From Streptomyces sp. A2-16 (GTDB lineage Bacteria > Actinomycetota > Actinomycetes > Streptomycetales > Streptomycetaceae), in NCBI RefSeq assembly GCF_018128905.1, contig NZ_CP063808.1, forward strand, positions 8,432,001 through 8,496,000: a stretch of 64,000 nucleotides of DNA. Direction: 5' to 3'. This document shows positions 32,769-41,445 of the stretch, piece after piece (the first letter of the stretch is position 1; every line of letters begins with the position of its first letter). A model generated the notes under the pieces. That model was not told the origin of the DNA. It searched no databases and worked only from the letters and a program-made list of their open reading frames with translations. The translations under genes and the position numbers were made by a program.

Positions 32769-33554
32769 CTACCGGCGGGACGCGGCTCGGCCTCGTCGGT
32801 ACAGAACGGCGCCGGCCACGATCATCGCGGCGCTGACACCCGAGGCGGCCAGCATGGCCTCACCACTGCTGCCGGTGTGGGGCAGGTGCGGCGGCGTGGT
32901 GGGGGGTGTGGTGTGCGGCGGCCCTGTCGGGGGCGTTGTGTGTGGCGGCCCCGTGGGAGGCGTGGTGTGCGGGGGCGTCGTGTGTGGCGGCCCCGTGGGA
33001 GGCGTGGTGTGCGGGGGCGTCGTGTGCGGCGGCCCCGTCGGAGGCGTGGTGTGCGGAGGCGTCGTGTGCGGCGGCCCCGTCGGAGGCGTGGTGTGCGGAG
33101 GCGTCGTGTGCGGCGGCCCCGTCGGAGGCGTCGTGTGCGGAGGCCCCGTGTGCGGAGGCTTCGTCGGCGGCGTCGTCTCGCCGCCGCAGTCCTCGCCGTA
33201 GCCGCCGTAACCGCCGTCGGTGTCGCACTCGTCGTCACCGTAGCCGTGGTCATCGCCGTAGCCGTGACCGTGACCGCCGTGACGGCCGTGGGAGCCGCCC
33301 TTGTGCGCGGCCGGGGCGTTCGCGCAGGAGTTGCCGAACGCGGGGTCGAGCGCGGCGATCACGTCCACGGAGTCACCGCAGGCGTTCACCGGCACCTGGA
33401 GCGGCGCCTGCACGGTGTTGCCGGACAGCGCGCCCGGCGAGTCCTTGGCTGCCCCGCCCGCGTGCGAGTCGGCGATCGCGGGACTGCCGCACAGGGACAG
33501 AATGCTCGTCGCGGCGGCGGCCGCGACCATTCCCTTGCTCAGGGTCTGTCGCAA
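32769..33554 (-). CDS. long chaplin with sortase motif (single chaplin domain)
   Basis: A 261-residue surface protein. Signal peptide to about IADS (residue 30). One chaplin domain (SPGALSGNTVQAPLQVPVNACGDSVDVIAALDPAFGNSC, about 39-78) is followed by a Gly/His/Tyr/Asp-rich stretch, then about 100 residues of TTPPTGPPH repeats. The end is a sortase signal: LPHTG at 224-228, a hydrophobic helix and RRGRAASRR. Long chaplins anchor the rodlet layer to peptidoglycan. Classical ones (ChpA-C) carry two chaplin domains and an LAxTG motif, so this differs on both counts. Position next to a short chaplin and rodlins matches chpA in S. coelicolor. Confidence 0.88.
   Translation of the reverse strand: MRQTLSKGMVAAAAATSILSLCGSPAIADSHAGGAAKDSPGALSGNTVQAPLQVPVNACGDSVDVIAALDPAFGNSCANAPAAHKGGSHGRHGGHGHGYGDDHGYGDDECDTDGGYGGYGEDCGGETTPPTKPPHTGPPHTTPPTGPPHTTPPHTTPPTGPPHTTPPHTTPPTGPPHTTPPHTTPPTGPPHTTPPHTTPPTGPPHTTPPTGPPHTTPPTTPPHLPHTGSSGEAMLAASGVSAAMIVAGAVLYRRGRAASRR
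32900..33170 (-). repeat. 42-bp tandem repeats in long chaplin gene
   Basis: A 42-base unit encoding TTPPTGPPHTTPPH is repeated with few changes across the spacer of the long chaplin; shorter truncated units flank it. Copy number is likely to vary between strains by slippage. Confidence 0.85.
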
Positions 33555-33659
33555 TCTCGTTGTCTTCCTGCTTGAAGAAGTGGGAAAAGCCGGCCCCGAA
33601 CGAATGGAAGACGTCCGAGGCCGGCCATGGCACAGCCGGGCGGCTGGCGCGTTACGTCG

Positions 33660-33887
33660 TCAGTCGTTGACGCACTCGTTGCCGAACGCCGGGTTCAGCA
33701 GGGCGATGACGTTCACGGTGTTGCCGCACACGTTGACGGGAATGTGCACCGGAACCTGAACCACGTTGCCGGACAGGACACCCGGGGAGCCGATCGCGGC
33801 ACCCTGGGCACCGGCGTCGGCGAAGGCCGGGGCGGCCATGCCGAGGGCCATGATCGCGCCCGCGACGACAGCAGCGGTCTTCTTCAT
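33660..33887 (-). CDS. short chaplin (ChpD-like)
   Basis: A 75-residue secreted protein started at MKKTAAVVAGAIM, preceded by AGAAGGGAA. Signal peptide to about AFADA (residue 24), then one chaplin domain (GSPGVLSGNVVQVPVHIPVNVCGNTVNVIALLNPAFGNEC) and CVND end. It carries the cysteine pair. It lies about 100 bases upstream of the long chaplin on the same strand and beside rodlins, the arrangement of chpD in S. coelicolor as I recall. Confidence 0.9.
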   Translation of the reverse strand: MKKTAAVVAGAIMALGMAAPAFADAGAQGAAIGSPGVLSGNVVQVPVHIPVNVCGNTVNVIALLNPAFGNECVND

Positions 33888-34104
33888 GAACTTTCCCTTC
33901 TCTGCGGTCATGCCTCTATGACGGTCGAAACCGAGCGAGCACAGTCGGAACGGCTCGCACCATGACCTGCAGGCTGTAGAACGAGGAATAGACAGCAGAA
34001 GAAACTACGGAACGTGTGTCGCGAGGTAATTCACTCGAACGCCTTGAAAGAAACGCTTCATTTGACTAGTCACAGGCATTTTGACGGTGTATCAGCGAAA
34101 AAAA

Positions 34105-34128
34105 TCGCCCGGGCGAACGCCCGGGCGA
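34105..34128 (-). terminator. rho-independent terminator of first rodlin gene
   Basis: A 10-bp stem TCGCCCGGGC/GCCCGGGCGA with a four-base loop, followed on the minus strand by seven T residues. The T-tract is unusual for this genome, where most terminators lack one. Confidence 0.88.
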
Positions 34129-34143
34129 CTTCATGACGAAGGG

Positions 34144-34554
34144 TCAGCCGTTGGCCGCACCGTTGCCGGCGAGCACCGAGATGTCGTCCAGGATGTGCGA
34201 GGCCGGCTCGTCACCCTTGGCCTGGGTGGAGTTCTCGGCGCACTGCTGGTACTGCGGGGCCGACAGAACGGGGATGTCCTGGACACCCACGTTGACGAGC
34301 GCGAGGATCGACTGGGCCTGGGCCTTCGCCGGCAGGCCGACACAGAGCTTGTTGACCGAGCTCTGCACGAGGGTGGCCTGCGGGCTCATGTCGCCCTTGG
34401 TCACCTGGTTGCCGAACGCGCTGTGGGCACCGTTGCCGCTGGCCGACTTGGTGCCGCTGTCGTCACCGATGGCAAGCGCCTGCGGGGCAGCCGCCGCCGA
34501 GGCACCGACGACGGACGCGGCGACCGCCGCCACGGCCATTGCCTTCTTCAGCAT
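34144..34554 (-). CDS. rodlin
   Basis: A 136-residue secreted rodlin. Signal peptide MLKKAMAVAAVAASVVGASA... to about ALAIGD. The mature part has the rodlin pattern: SASGNGAHSAFGNQ, LVQSSVNKLCVGLPAKAQAQS, ALVNVGVQDIPVLSAPQYQQC, ending SHILDDISVLAGNG. Rodlins align chaplin fibrils into rodlets on aerial hyphae and spores. It is transcribed divergently from the rodlin at 34777, matching the rdlA/rdlB pair. Which is rdlA and which rdlB cannot be settled from sequence alone. It is the most divergent of the three. Confidence 0.92.
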   Translation of the reverse strand: MLKKAMAVAAVAASVVGASAAAAPQALAIGDDSGTKSASGNGAHSAFGNQVTKGDMSPQATLVQSSVNKLCVGLPAKAQAQSILALVNVGVQDIPVLSAPQYQQCAENSTQAKGDEPASHILDDISVLAGNGAANG

Positions 34555-34776
34555 TTCGCTTTCCTTTCCTGGGGCACAAGACGCACTGTTCCTGCCTCCG
34601 CATCAACCGGTGGCAAGGGGATTGGTTTCGACGCTTCACCCGAACGGCCCGCACCGGGTGCGGAATCGACCAAAACCCCCTATGGGCCATCGGAGTGAAT
34701 GGCAGGAACCATGCGGGGCCGCAGCAGTTGACCAGAACGCTCCGGTGGACGGGGTTTCCTCAGAAGGGACTAGCAA

Positions 34777-35175
34777 GTGATCAAGAAGGTTCTGGCCTCT
34801 GCCGCGGTCGCCGCTTCCGTCGCGGGTGTCGCCTCCCCCGCCATGGCCATCGGCAACGACGGGGGCACCACGTCGGCCAGCGGAAACCACGCTTCGCAGT
34901 CGTTCGGCAACTCGGCCACGTACGGCAACATGAGCCCGCAGATGGCGCTCATCCAGGGCTCCCTCAACAAGCCCTGCATCGGCCTGCCGGCGAAGCTGAA
35001 CGCCCAGTCGATCGCCGCGCTCGTCAACGTGGGTGTCCAGGACATCCCGATCCTGTCGGCCCCGCAGAACCAGCAGTGTGTCGAGAACTCGACCCAGGCC
35101 AAGGGCGACGAGCCGCTGTCGCACATCCTGGACGACATCTCGGCCCTGTCCGGCAACGGCACCGGCAACCACTGA
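34777..35175 (+). CDS. rodlin
   Basis: A 132-residue rodlin starting at GTG 34777. Signal peptide to about AMAIGN, then SASGNHASQSFGNSATYGN, LIQGSLNKPCIGLPAKLNAQS, ALVNVGVQDIPILSAPQNQQC and HILDDISALSGNG. The 3' 119 bases differ from the third rodlin (36423-36830) at only about two positions, suggesting recent duplication or gene conversion. It is divergent from the rodlin at 34144 and followed by a perfect terminator at 35229-35260. Confidence 0.92.
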   Translation: MIKKVLASAAVAASVAGVASPAMAIGNDGGTTSASGNHASQSFGNSATYGNMSPQMALIQGSLNKPCIGLPAKLNAQSIAALVNVGVQDIPILSAPQNQQCVENSTQAKGDEPLSHILDDISALSGNGTGNH

Positions 35176-35228
35176 GCCCTCGCTCACCGCGGGCCGATGA
35201 GCCCTGGGGCTGGTTTCTGAGCCCTCGT

Positions 35229-35260
35229 CAGCGGGCCGCCGTATCCACGGCGGCCCGCTG
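35229..35260 (+). terminator. 14-bp perfect hairpin after rodlin
   Basis: Arms CAGCGGGCCGCCGT and ACGGCGGCCCGCTG separated by ATCC, between the rodlin and the LCP gene. It suggests the LCP gene has its own start of transcription in the few bases before 35277 or depends on read-through. Confidence 0.85.
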
Positions 35261-35276
35261 ACCTACTTTTCGTCGC

Positions 35277-36296
35277 GTGACGATGAAGAGAACCCTTTCC
35301 TCGGTCGTCCTGGCGACCTCCGCCCTGCTGCTCGGGGGCGCCGCCGTCCTCCCCGGTGGGGCTACTTCCGCCCCGCACGGCACGAACATCCTGGTGATGG
35401 GCACGGACGGCCGGGACACCATCTCCGCAGCGGAGAAACGGAAGTACCACGCCGGCGGCATCGCCTGCGACTGCACGGACACGCTGATGGTGGTCCATGT
35501 GTCGGCCCGCCGGGACCGCGTGAGCGTCGTCGCCCTGCCGCGGGACTCCTACGCCGACATTCCGGCGTACCGCGACGAGGCCACCGGCGCGAAGCGCCCC
35601 TCGCACCCCTCGAAGATCAACGGCGCGTACGCCGAGGGTGGCCCCCGGCTCACCGTGGCCACCGTCGAGTCCATGACCGGGCTGAACATCCACCACTTTC
35701 TCCAGCTGGACTTCCGGCGGTTCATCGACGCGGTGAACGACGTCGGCGGCGTCGAGGTGTGCACTCCGCGGCGCCTGAAGGACCGGGCCACCAAGCTGGA
35801 TCTGAAGCCGGGTGCCCACCGGCTCGCCGGCGGGCCCGCGCTGCAGTACGTCCGCTCCCGGCACGTGGACCGCGCGGCCGACCTCGGCCGGATCCAGCGG
35901 CAGCAGCGCTTCCTGGTCCAGGCGCTGCGCGGGCTCCGGGCGAAGGGCCTGCTGACCGACCCGGCGGCGACGGCCCGGCTGGTGCGCGTGTTGCTCGGTT
36001 CCGGGCAGGTCGACCAGGGCTTCGGCGCCCGGGACCTGGTGGAGCTGGCGGCCGCGCTGAACAAGGTGCCGGCGAGGAACACCGAGTTCGCGGCGGTGCC
36101 GGTCGCCGGGTTCAACGAGACCCGGCCGGACGTCGGCTCGACGCTGGCCTGGGACCGGGCGAAGGCGGACGCGATGTTCGGGAAGCTGCGCGAGGACCGT
36201 CCGCTGCTGAGGGCGGGGGCGCATCCGAAGCCGTACGACCCGCCGCGGCTGATGCGTTCCGTCACGGTGCGAGGGAGTGCTTACGCCTGCAGATGA
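35277..36296 (+). CDS. LytR-CpsA-Psr (LCP) family phosphotransferase
   Basis: A 339-residue exported protein (GTG 35277 or ATG 35283). A hydrophobic signal or anchor runs to about residue 30. The LCP domain shows NILVMGTDGRD, DTLMVVHVSARRDRVSVVALPRDSY (polyprenyl-phosphate-binding arginine region), KINGAYAEGG, VGGVEV and LQYVRSRHVDRAADLGRIQRQQ. LCP proteins attach lipid-linked polymers to peptidoglycan. Between two rodlin genes and downstream of the polysaccharide cluster, it may ligate that polymer to the wall. Confidence 0.9.
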   Translation: MTMKRTLSSVVLATSALLLGGAAVLPGGATSAPHGTNILVMGTDGRDTISAAEKRKYHAGGIACDCTDTLMVVHVSARRDRVSVVALPRDSYADIPAYRDEATGAKRPSHPSKINGAYAEGGPRLTVATVESMTGLNIHHFLQLDFRRFIDAVNDVGGVEVCTPRRLKDRATKLDLKPGAHRLAGGPALQYVRSRHVDRAADLGRIQRQQRFLVQALRGLRAKGLLTDPAATARLVRVLLGSGQVDQGFGARDLVELAAALNKVPARNTEFAAVPVAGFNETRPDVGSTLAWDRAKADAMFGKLREDRPLLRAGAHPKPYDPPRLMRSVTVRGSAYACR

Positions 36297-36343
36297 GGGG
36301 CGCTCGCGGGGGGTCGTGCGCGCGCTGGGCCAATCGGGGCAAA

Positions 36344-36370
36344 GCCCGCAACCCCGGTGGGGGTTCGGGC
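36344..36370 (+). terminator. hairpin after LCP gene
   Basis: GCCCG and AACCCC arms pair with GGGGTT and CGGGC, with a single-base bulge and a short loop, between the LCP gene and the third rodlin. Confidence 0.65.
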
Positions 36371-36422
36371 GTTCTCGATCATGCAGCTCCTCCCCGGAGT
36401 CCGCTTTTCGAAGGGAATGAAC

Positions 36423-36830
36423 ATGAAGAAGCTGTGGGCAACCGCGGCTGTCGCCGCGTCCGTCGCCGGTCTCGCCGGAGCGGCCGCCCCCCAGGCGCTT
36501 GCCATCGGTGACGACAAGGGCACCACGTCCGCCAGCGGCAACGGCGCCTCGCAGGAGTTCGGCAACTCGGCCACGTTCGGTGACATGAGCCCGCAGCTCT
36601 CGCTGGTCCAGGGCTCGCTGAACAAGCCCTGTGTCGGCCTGCCGGCGAAGGTCAACGCCCAGTCGATCCTCGCGCTCGTCAACGTCGGCGTCCAGGACAT
36701 CCCCGTCCTGTCGGCCCCGCAGAACCAGCAGTGCGTCGAGAACTCGACCCAGGCCAAGGGCGACGAGCCGCTGTCGCACATCCTGGACGACATCTCGGCC
36801 CTGTCCGGCAACGGCGCCGGCAACGGCTGA
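36423..36830 (+). CDS. third rodlin
   Basis: A 135-residue rodlin; ATG 36423 follows GAAGGGA (ATG 36417 is the alternative). Signal peptide MKKLWATAAVAASVAGLAG to about ALAIGD. The mature part carries all rodlin motifs (TTSASGNGASQEFGNSATFG, VQGSLNKPCVGLPAKVNAQS, HILDDISALSGNG). The N-terminal half resembles the 34144 protein more (PQALAIGDD), while the 3' end is nearly identical to the 34777 gene, as expected from a chimera or gene conversion. A hairpin at 36848-36881 follows. Confidence 0.92.
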   Translation: MKKLWATAAVAASVAGLAGAAAPQALAIGDDKGTTSASGNGASQEFGNSATFGDMSPQLSLVQGSLNKPCVGLPAKVNAQSILALVNVGVQDIPVLSAPQNQQCVENSTQAKGDEPLSHILDDISALSGNGAGNG

Positions 36831-36847
36831 GCCTCGGCTCCCCCGCG

Positions 36848-36881
36848 ACGGCGGGTCACCGGTTCTCCGGTGGCCCGCCGT
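36848..36881. terminator. hairpin between rodlin and acyl-CoA ligase
   Basis: Arms ACGGCGGGTCACCGG and CCGGTGGCCCGCCGT pair over 15 positions with one mismatch, around the loop TTCT, between convergent genes. Confidence 0.8.
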
Positions 36882-36909
36882 TTCGCATGTCCTGGGGCCA
36901 ACGGTCGGC

Positions 36910-38820
36910 TCACTTGCGGTAGATCGCCTCGATCTCCTCCGCGTAGGCCGCCGTCACCACGTGCCGTTTGATCTTCAAGGACGGGGTGAGCAGGCCGTTG
37001 TCCTCGGTGAACTCCCCCTCGACCAGCCGGAAGGCGCGGATCGACTCGGCGCGGGAGACGACGAGGTTGGCGTGGTCGACGGCCTTCTGGATGTCGGCCC
37101 GCAGCCGCTCGTCCTGCACCAGTTCGGCGTGCGGGGTGTCGGCGGGCAACCCTCGCACCGACAGCCAGTGGGTCATCGCCTCGGGGTCGAGGGTGATCAG
37201 GGCGGCGACGAAGGGGCGGTTGTCGCCGACGACGAGGCACTGGCCGACGGGGGCCCGGCTGCGCAGCCGGTCCTCCAGGACGGCCGGGGAGACGTTCTTG
37301 CCGCCGGAGGTGACGATGAGGTCCTTCTTGCGGCCGGTGATGGTGAGATAGCCGTCCTCGTCGAGGGCGCCGAGGTCGCCGGTGGCGAACCACTCGTCCT
37401 TCAGGACCGCGTCCGTGGCCTCCGGGTTGTTCCAGTAGGCGCCGAAGACGACCCCGCCCCTGATGAGGACCTCGCCGTCGTCGGCGATGCGGATCGCGGT
37501 GCCGGGGATCGGCTGGCCGACCGTGCCGGGGCGGGGGCTCAGCGGCGGGACGATGGTGGCGGCGGCGCTGGTCTCGGTGAGGCCGTAGCCCTCGTAGATG
37601 ATGATCCCGGCCGCGGCGAAGAACAGGTTGAGCTCACGGTCGAGGGGGGAGCCGCCGCTGAGGGCGTAGCGCATGCGGCCGCCGAGCTCCTTGCGGATAC
37701 GGCGGTAGACCAGCAGGTCGTACAGGCCCCAGGCGGCGTAGAGGCCGGGTCCTGGCCCCTTGCCGCGGCCCAGGAACTTGTTCAGGTACGCCTCGCCGAA
37801 GCGGACGCCGATGCGGTGGGCGCGGTCGAAGGAAGCGGCGCGGCCCATCTTCTCGGCGGTGGCGCGGCCGGTGGCGTGGATCTTCTCGAAGAGGTACGGC
37901 ACGCCGACGAGGAAGGTCGGGCGGAACTCCTTGAGTGCCGGGCGCAGTTCGTCGGGCTTGATGCTCGGGCAGTGCCCGATCTCGATACGGCCCATCAGGC
38001 AGGCGATCTGGAGGGTGCGGCCCATGATGTGGGCGAGCGGGAGGAAGAGGAGGGTGGAGGCGGTCTGGTCGGTGACCTCCTTGAAGATGGGGTGGAGGAG
38101 TTCGACCGTGTTGGCGGCCTCGGCGTGCAGGTTGGCGTGGGTGAGGACGCAGCCCTTGGGGCGGCCGGTGGTGCCGGAGGTGTAGCAGACGGTCGCGATG
38201 GTGTCGGGGGTCAGGGCGGCTCGGCGCTTGGTGACCTCCTCGTCGGGGAGGCCGTGGCCGAGGGCGGTGAGTTCGTCGAGGGCTGCCGCGTCCAACTGCC
38301 AGACGCGGGGCGGGGCTTCGTGGTCGGCGGTGCCGGTGGCCACGGTCGCCGCGTTCTCGGCGTTCTCGGTGACGACATGGCGGGCGCCGGAGTCGCGGAC
38401 GATCCACTCCACCTGCTGGGCGGAGGAGGTGGCGTAGACGGGGACGGTCTGGCCGCCGGCCGCCCAGATGGCGAAGTCGAGGACCGTCCACTCGTAGCGG
38501 GTGCGGGACATCACGGCGACCCGGCCGCCCGGTTCGACGCCTGCCGCAATCAACCCCTTGGCCACGGCGGTGACTTCACGGGCGAAGGCGGCCGCCGTGA
38601 CCGGCCGCCAGGTGTCGTTCTCCTTGCGGTGCAGGACCACGGCGTCGGGTGTCTCGGCCGCATTGGTGAACGGGAGGTCGGCGATGCTGCCCGTGGTCGG
38701 GGGCGGGGCGAGGGGCGGTGTGCGGGCCTCCCGTACGACACCGCCCTCGTCCTTGACGACCTCGACCCTGGTGCGGCCCGCCAGGTGTTTCGCCCTCTTC
38801 AGATCCCTGCGTACGCCCAT
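36910..38820 (-). CDS. long-chain fatty-acid-CoA ligase (FadD15-like)
   Basis: A 636-residue AMP-forming enzyme. Motifs: YTSGTTGRPKGCVLTHAN (P-loop, about 217), YEGYGLTETSAA (about 425), and WFATGDLGALDEDGYLTITGRKKDLIVTSGGKNVSP (about 495-530), with the C-terminal catalytic lysine in SLKIKRH near 617. It activates fatty acids to acyl-CoA via an adenylate. It stands alone, with a short AT-rich gap before the VWA gene. Confidence 0.9.
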   Translation of the reverse strand: MGVRRDLKRAKHLAGRTRVEVVKDEGGVVREARTPPLAPPPTTGSIADLPFTNAAETPDAVVLHRKENDTWRPVTAAAFAREVTAVAKGLIAAGVEPGGRVAVMSRTRYEWTVLDFAIWAAGGQTVPVYATSSAQQVEWIVRDSGARHVVTENAENAATVATGTADHEAPPRVWQLDAAALDELTALGHGLPDEEVTKRRAALTPDTIATVCYTSGTTGRPKGCVLTHANLHAEAANTVELLHPIFKEVTDQTASTLLFLPLAHIMGRTLQIACLMGRIEIGHCPSIKPDELRPALKEFRPTFLVGVPYLFEKIHATGRATAEKMGRAASFDRAHRIGVRFGEAYLNKFLGRGKGPGPGLYAAWGLYDLLVYRRIRKELGGRMRYALSGGSPLDRELNLFFAAAGIIIYEGYGLTETSAAATIVPPLSPRPGTVGQPIPGTAIRIADDGEVLIRGGVVFGAYWNNPEATDAVLKDEWFATGDLGALDEDGYLTITGRKKDLIVTSGGKNVSPAVLEDRLRSRAPVGQCLVVGDNRPFVAALITLDPEAMTHWLSVRGLPADTPHAELVQDERLRADIQKAVDHANLVVSRAESIRAFRLVEGEFTEDNGLLTPSLKIKRHVVTAAYAEEIEAIYRK

Positions 38821-38892
38821 GGTGGCTCCCCGGTCGGCTCCGACTGGGCCGCTAACTTACTCTCAAGTAAGAAAAGGTCAATGGGTGCGGTG

Positions 38893-40425
38893 TCAGTCCG
38901 CGAGGTGCCGGGCCTGCCGGATGGTGTCGGCGAGTCCGCGTACCGTGCCGTCCTCGGTCCGGTCCGCCAACTCGTCTGCCCAGTCGGCGAGTTCCCGCAT
39001 GGACGGCCGTCCCGGAAGGCGGTCGTCGGTGGAGGTGTCGCGCAGGGCGTCGGCAAAGTAGGCGGCGACCGCGTCGACCTGGAAGCGGGGGTTCGCCTCG
39101 CGCAGCGAGTCGTCGATGGTCTCCAGTGCGGCCGACCTCTCGTGCGGGGCGCGGGTGTCGGGGTCCTGCCAGCGGACGGTCGCGGTGGCGAGGTGGCCGT
39201 CGGCGCCGGGCTCGGTGCGCACCGCGTAGAGGGCGGTGACGGTGTGGCCGGGGCCGACCTCGCCGCCGTCCACGCGGTCGTCGCGGAAGTCGTCGTCGGC
39301 GACGCGACGGTTGTCGTAGCCGATGAGGCGGAACTGGCGGACGGTCCGCGGGTCGAAGGCGACCTGGGCCTTGGCGTCGCGGGCGGTGAGGTCGATGTTC
39401 TGCGGGAGTTGTTCGCAGAAGACCTTCTCGGCGTCGTCGGCGCCGGAGACGTAGACGGTGTGGCCGTCGCCCTTGTCGGCGAGGCGTTCCATCAGGGCGT
39501 CGCCGTAGTCGCTGCCGACCCCGACGCCGAAGAGGGTGATGCCGTGCTCGCGGCGGGCGGTGTCGATGCGGTCGAGGATGGAGTCGGGGTCGGTGTCGCC
39601 GTCGTTGGCGAGGGCGTCGGAGATGAGGACGACCCGGTTGGTGGCGCCCTCGCGCAGGCCGTCCACGGCGGTGCGGTAGCCGGTCTCGACGCCGGCGCCG
39701 AGGTTGGTGGAGTACGTCGGCTCCAGGCTGTCGACGGCCTCCTGGATCCGCTCGCGGTGGCCGCCGAGGCGGGTCATCGGCAGGACCGTCTCGGCCTCGT
39801 CGCTGAAGGTGACGAGGGCGACGGAGTCGTCGTCGCGCAGGCGGTCCGTCATGGTGGTGAGGGACTGCTGGGCGAGGTCGAGCCGGCCGGGTTCGGACAT
39901 GGAGCCGGAGATGTCGATGACGAAGGTCAGGGCGGCCGGCGGGCGCCGGTCCGAGTCCTCCTCGGCGCTCCTGGTGGCGAGGCCCACGCGGATCAGGGAC
40001 CAGTCGTCGCGGTCGGTGCGGGCGCCGTCGACGGTGACCGTGAAGCCGTTGCCGTCGGGGCGGTCGTAGTCCTGGCGGAAGCTGTTGACGAACTCCTCGG
40101 GGCGGATCGTCGACGGGTCGGGGCGGCGGCCCTCGGCGAGGGTGCGGCGGGCGTAGCCGTACGAGGCGGTGTCGACGTCGAGGGCGAAGGTGGAGAGGAG
40201 GTCGGGTGTCTCCCGGTCCGGGGAGTCGTGGTCGCGGGACTCGTCCGAGTCCTGTTCGCCCCGGGGCTGGTCCGGGGCCGGGAAGGCCGAGCCGTACGAA
40301 CCGCCCCTGGAGCCGTCCGCGCTGCTCTTGCCTCCGCTGTCCTCGCCCCCGCCGCAGCCGGTGAGCAGCAGGCCGCCCGCCACTGCGAGGGCGAGCACCA
40401 CCTGTCGTGTCCGCTGTCGCTCCAT
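38893..40425 (-). CDS. VWA-domain lipoprotein
   Basis: A 510-residue exported lipoprotein: signal peptide with lipobox LLTGC (C at about residue 24), an acidic linker, a YfbK-type N-terminal region (STFALDVDTASYGYARRTLAEG), then a von Willebrand A domain with a MIDAS site (LTFVIDISGSMSEPGRLDL, DxSxS). It resembles the YfbK family with its C-terminal DUF3520-like segment (DDSLREANPRFQVDAVAAYFAD). It probably binds metal and partner proteins at the cell surface; role unknown. Confidence 0.85.
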   Translation of the reverse strand: MERQRTRQVVLALAVAGGLLLTGCGGGEDSGGKSSADGSRGGSYGSAFPAPDQPRGEQDSDESRDHDSPDRETPDLLSTFALDVDTASYGYARRTLAEGRRPDPSTIRPEEFVNSFRQDYDRPDGNGFTVTVDGARTDRDDWSLIRVGLATRSAEEDSDRRPPAALTFVIDISGSMSEPGRLDLAQQSLTTMTDRLRDDDSVALVTFSDEAETVLPMTRLGGHRERIQEAVDSLEPTYSTNLGAGVETGYRTAVDGLREGATNRVVLISDALANDGDTDPDSILDRIDTARREHGITLFGVGVGSDYGDALMERLADKGDGHTVYVSGADDAEKVFCEQLPQNIDLTARDAKAQVAFDPRTVRQFRLIGYDNRRVADDDFRDDRVDGGEVGPGHTVTALYAVRTEPGADGHLATATVRWQDPDTRAPHERSAALETIDDSLREANPRFQVDAVAAYFADALRDTSTDDRLPGRPSMRELADWADELADRTEDGTVRGLADTIRQARHLAD

Positions 40426-40572
40426 CGTCCCTACCCCCTGGGCCCGTTGACGTCGGCTTCTGCGACTGTGACGGGCCGGGGGGCCGGAACGTGCGCCACG
40501 GAGCGTTGCGGATGGGTATCGAAGGGGGCACGGAGACGGCCCGTCGAGACCGGTGGGTGATCTTCCGTTGAC

Positions 40573-41445
40573 CTAGGAGACCACGTCCTTGCGGGCGAAA
40601 CCCCGGAAGGCCAGGGCGAACAGCACCAGGGCGAGCGTTATCGACAGGGAGGTGCCCTGGATCATGTCGGACCACCGCAACGTCGGCTGCACGGCGTCCA
40701 GCCAGGCGTACTGCCAGTGCGAGGGGAGGAAGTCGCGCCAGTCGCCGAGGGCCGTCACCTGGTCCAGCACATTGCCGACGATGGTCAGCCCGACCGCGCC
40801 GCCGACCGCGCCGAGGGGGGCGTCGGTGCGGGTGGAGAGCCAGAACGCCAGGGCTGCGGTGACGAGTTGGGAGATGAAGATGTACGCCACCGTGATCAGC
40901 AGGCGTTGCGCCGCTGTCCCCGGTTCCAGTGCGCCGCCGGTGGGAAGCTGGAGCGGGCCCCAGCCGTAGGCGGCGGTGCCGACCGCGAGGGCGGTCAGCG
41001 GGAGCAGGAGCATCGCGGCCAGGCTGAGGGCGAGGCCCACAACGAGCTTCGACCACAGCAGACGGGCCCTCGGCACGGGTGCCGCGAGGAGATAGCGCAG
41101 GGAGGACCAGCTGGCCTCCGAGGCGACCGTGTCCCCGCAGAACAGTGCGACGGGGACGACCAGGAGGAAGCCCGCGGAGGCGAACAGGTTCACCGCGGCG
41201 AAGTTCGCCCCGGACACCGTCGCCGTGTCCATCAGGTTGACCCGGGTGTTGTCCGAGCCGGGGCCGCCGCCCAGCTGGAAGGCGATCAGCAGGACGAAGG
41301 GCAGGGCGATCAGGATGCCGAACATGACGAGGGTGCGGCGGCGCTTCAACTGCCGTACCAGCTCGACCCGGATCGGCAGCGTGCGGCCCGCGCGGTAGCC
41401 GTCGGCCACCTCGACGGGCGCCGCGCGGTCGGTCACCGTGCTCAT
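40573..41445 (-). CDS. ABC transporter permease (ABC-2 type)
   Basis: A 290-residue membrane protein with about six helices, an N-terminal cytoplasmic RVELVRQLKRRRTLVMFG start typical of ABC-2 permeases, and a large external loop near residues 60-85. It overlaps the stop of the upstream ATPase fusion gene by four bases (ATGA), so the two encode one transporter. No substrate can be assigned. Confidence 0.87.
   Translation of the reverse strand: MSTVTDRAAPVEVADGYRAGRTLPIRVELVRQLKRRRTLVMFGILIALPFVLLIAFQLGGGPGSDNTRVNLMDTATVSGANFAAVNLFASAGFLLVVPVALFCGDTVASEASWSSLRYLLAAPVPRARLLWSKLVVGLALSLAAMLLLPLTALAVGTAAYGWGPLQLPTGGALEPGTAAQRLLITVAYIFISQLVTAALAFWLSTRTDAPLGAVGGAVGLTIVGNVLDQVTALGDWRDFLPSHWQYAWLDAVQPTLRWSDMIQGTSLSITLALVLFALAFRGFARKDVVS

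Noticed and set aside
32900..33170. Regular repeats suggesting a CRISPR array
   Set aside because: The repeats are contiguous 42-bp units without unique spacers and encode the PPHTT stalk of the long chaplin in frame.
36631..40560. A 1309-codon open frame on the plus strand
   Set aside because: It is a shadow of the minus-strand acyl-CoA ligase and VWA genes, which have clear domains; the frame reads low-complexity Gly/Val/Asp/Glu typical of antisense high-GC sequence.
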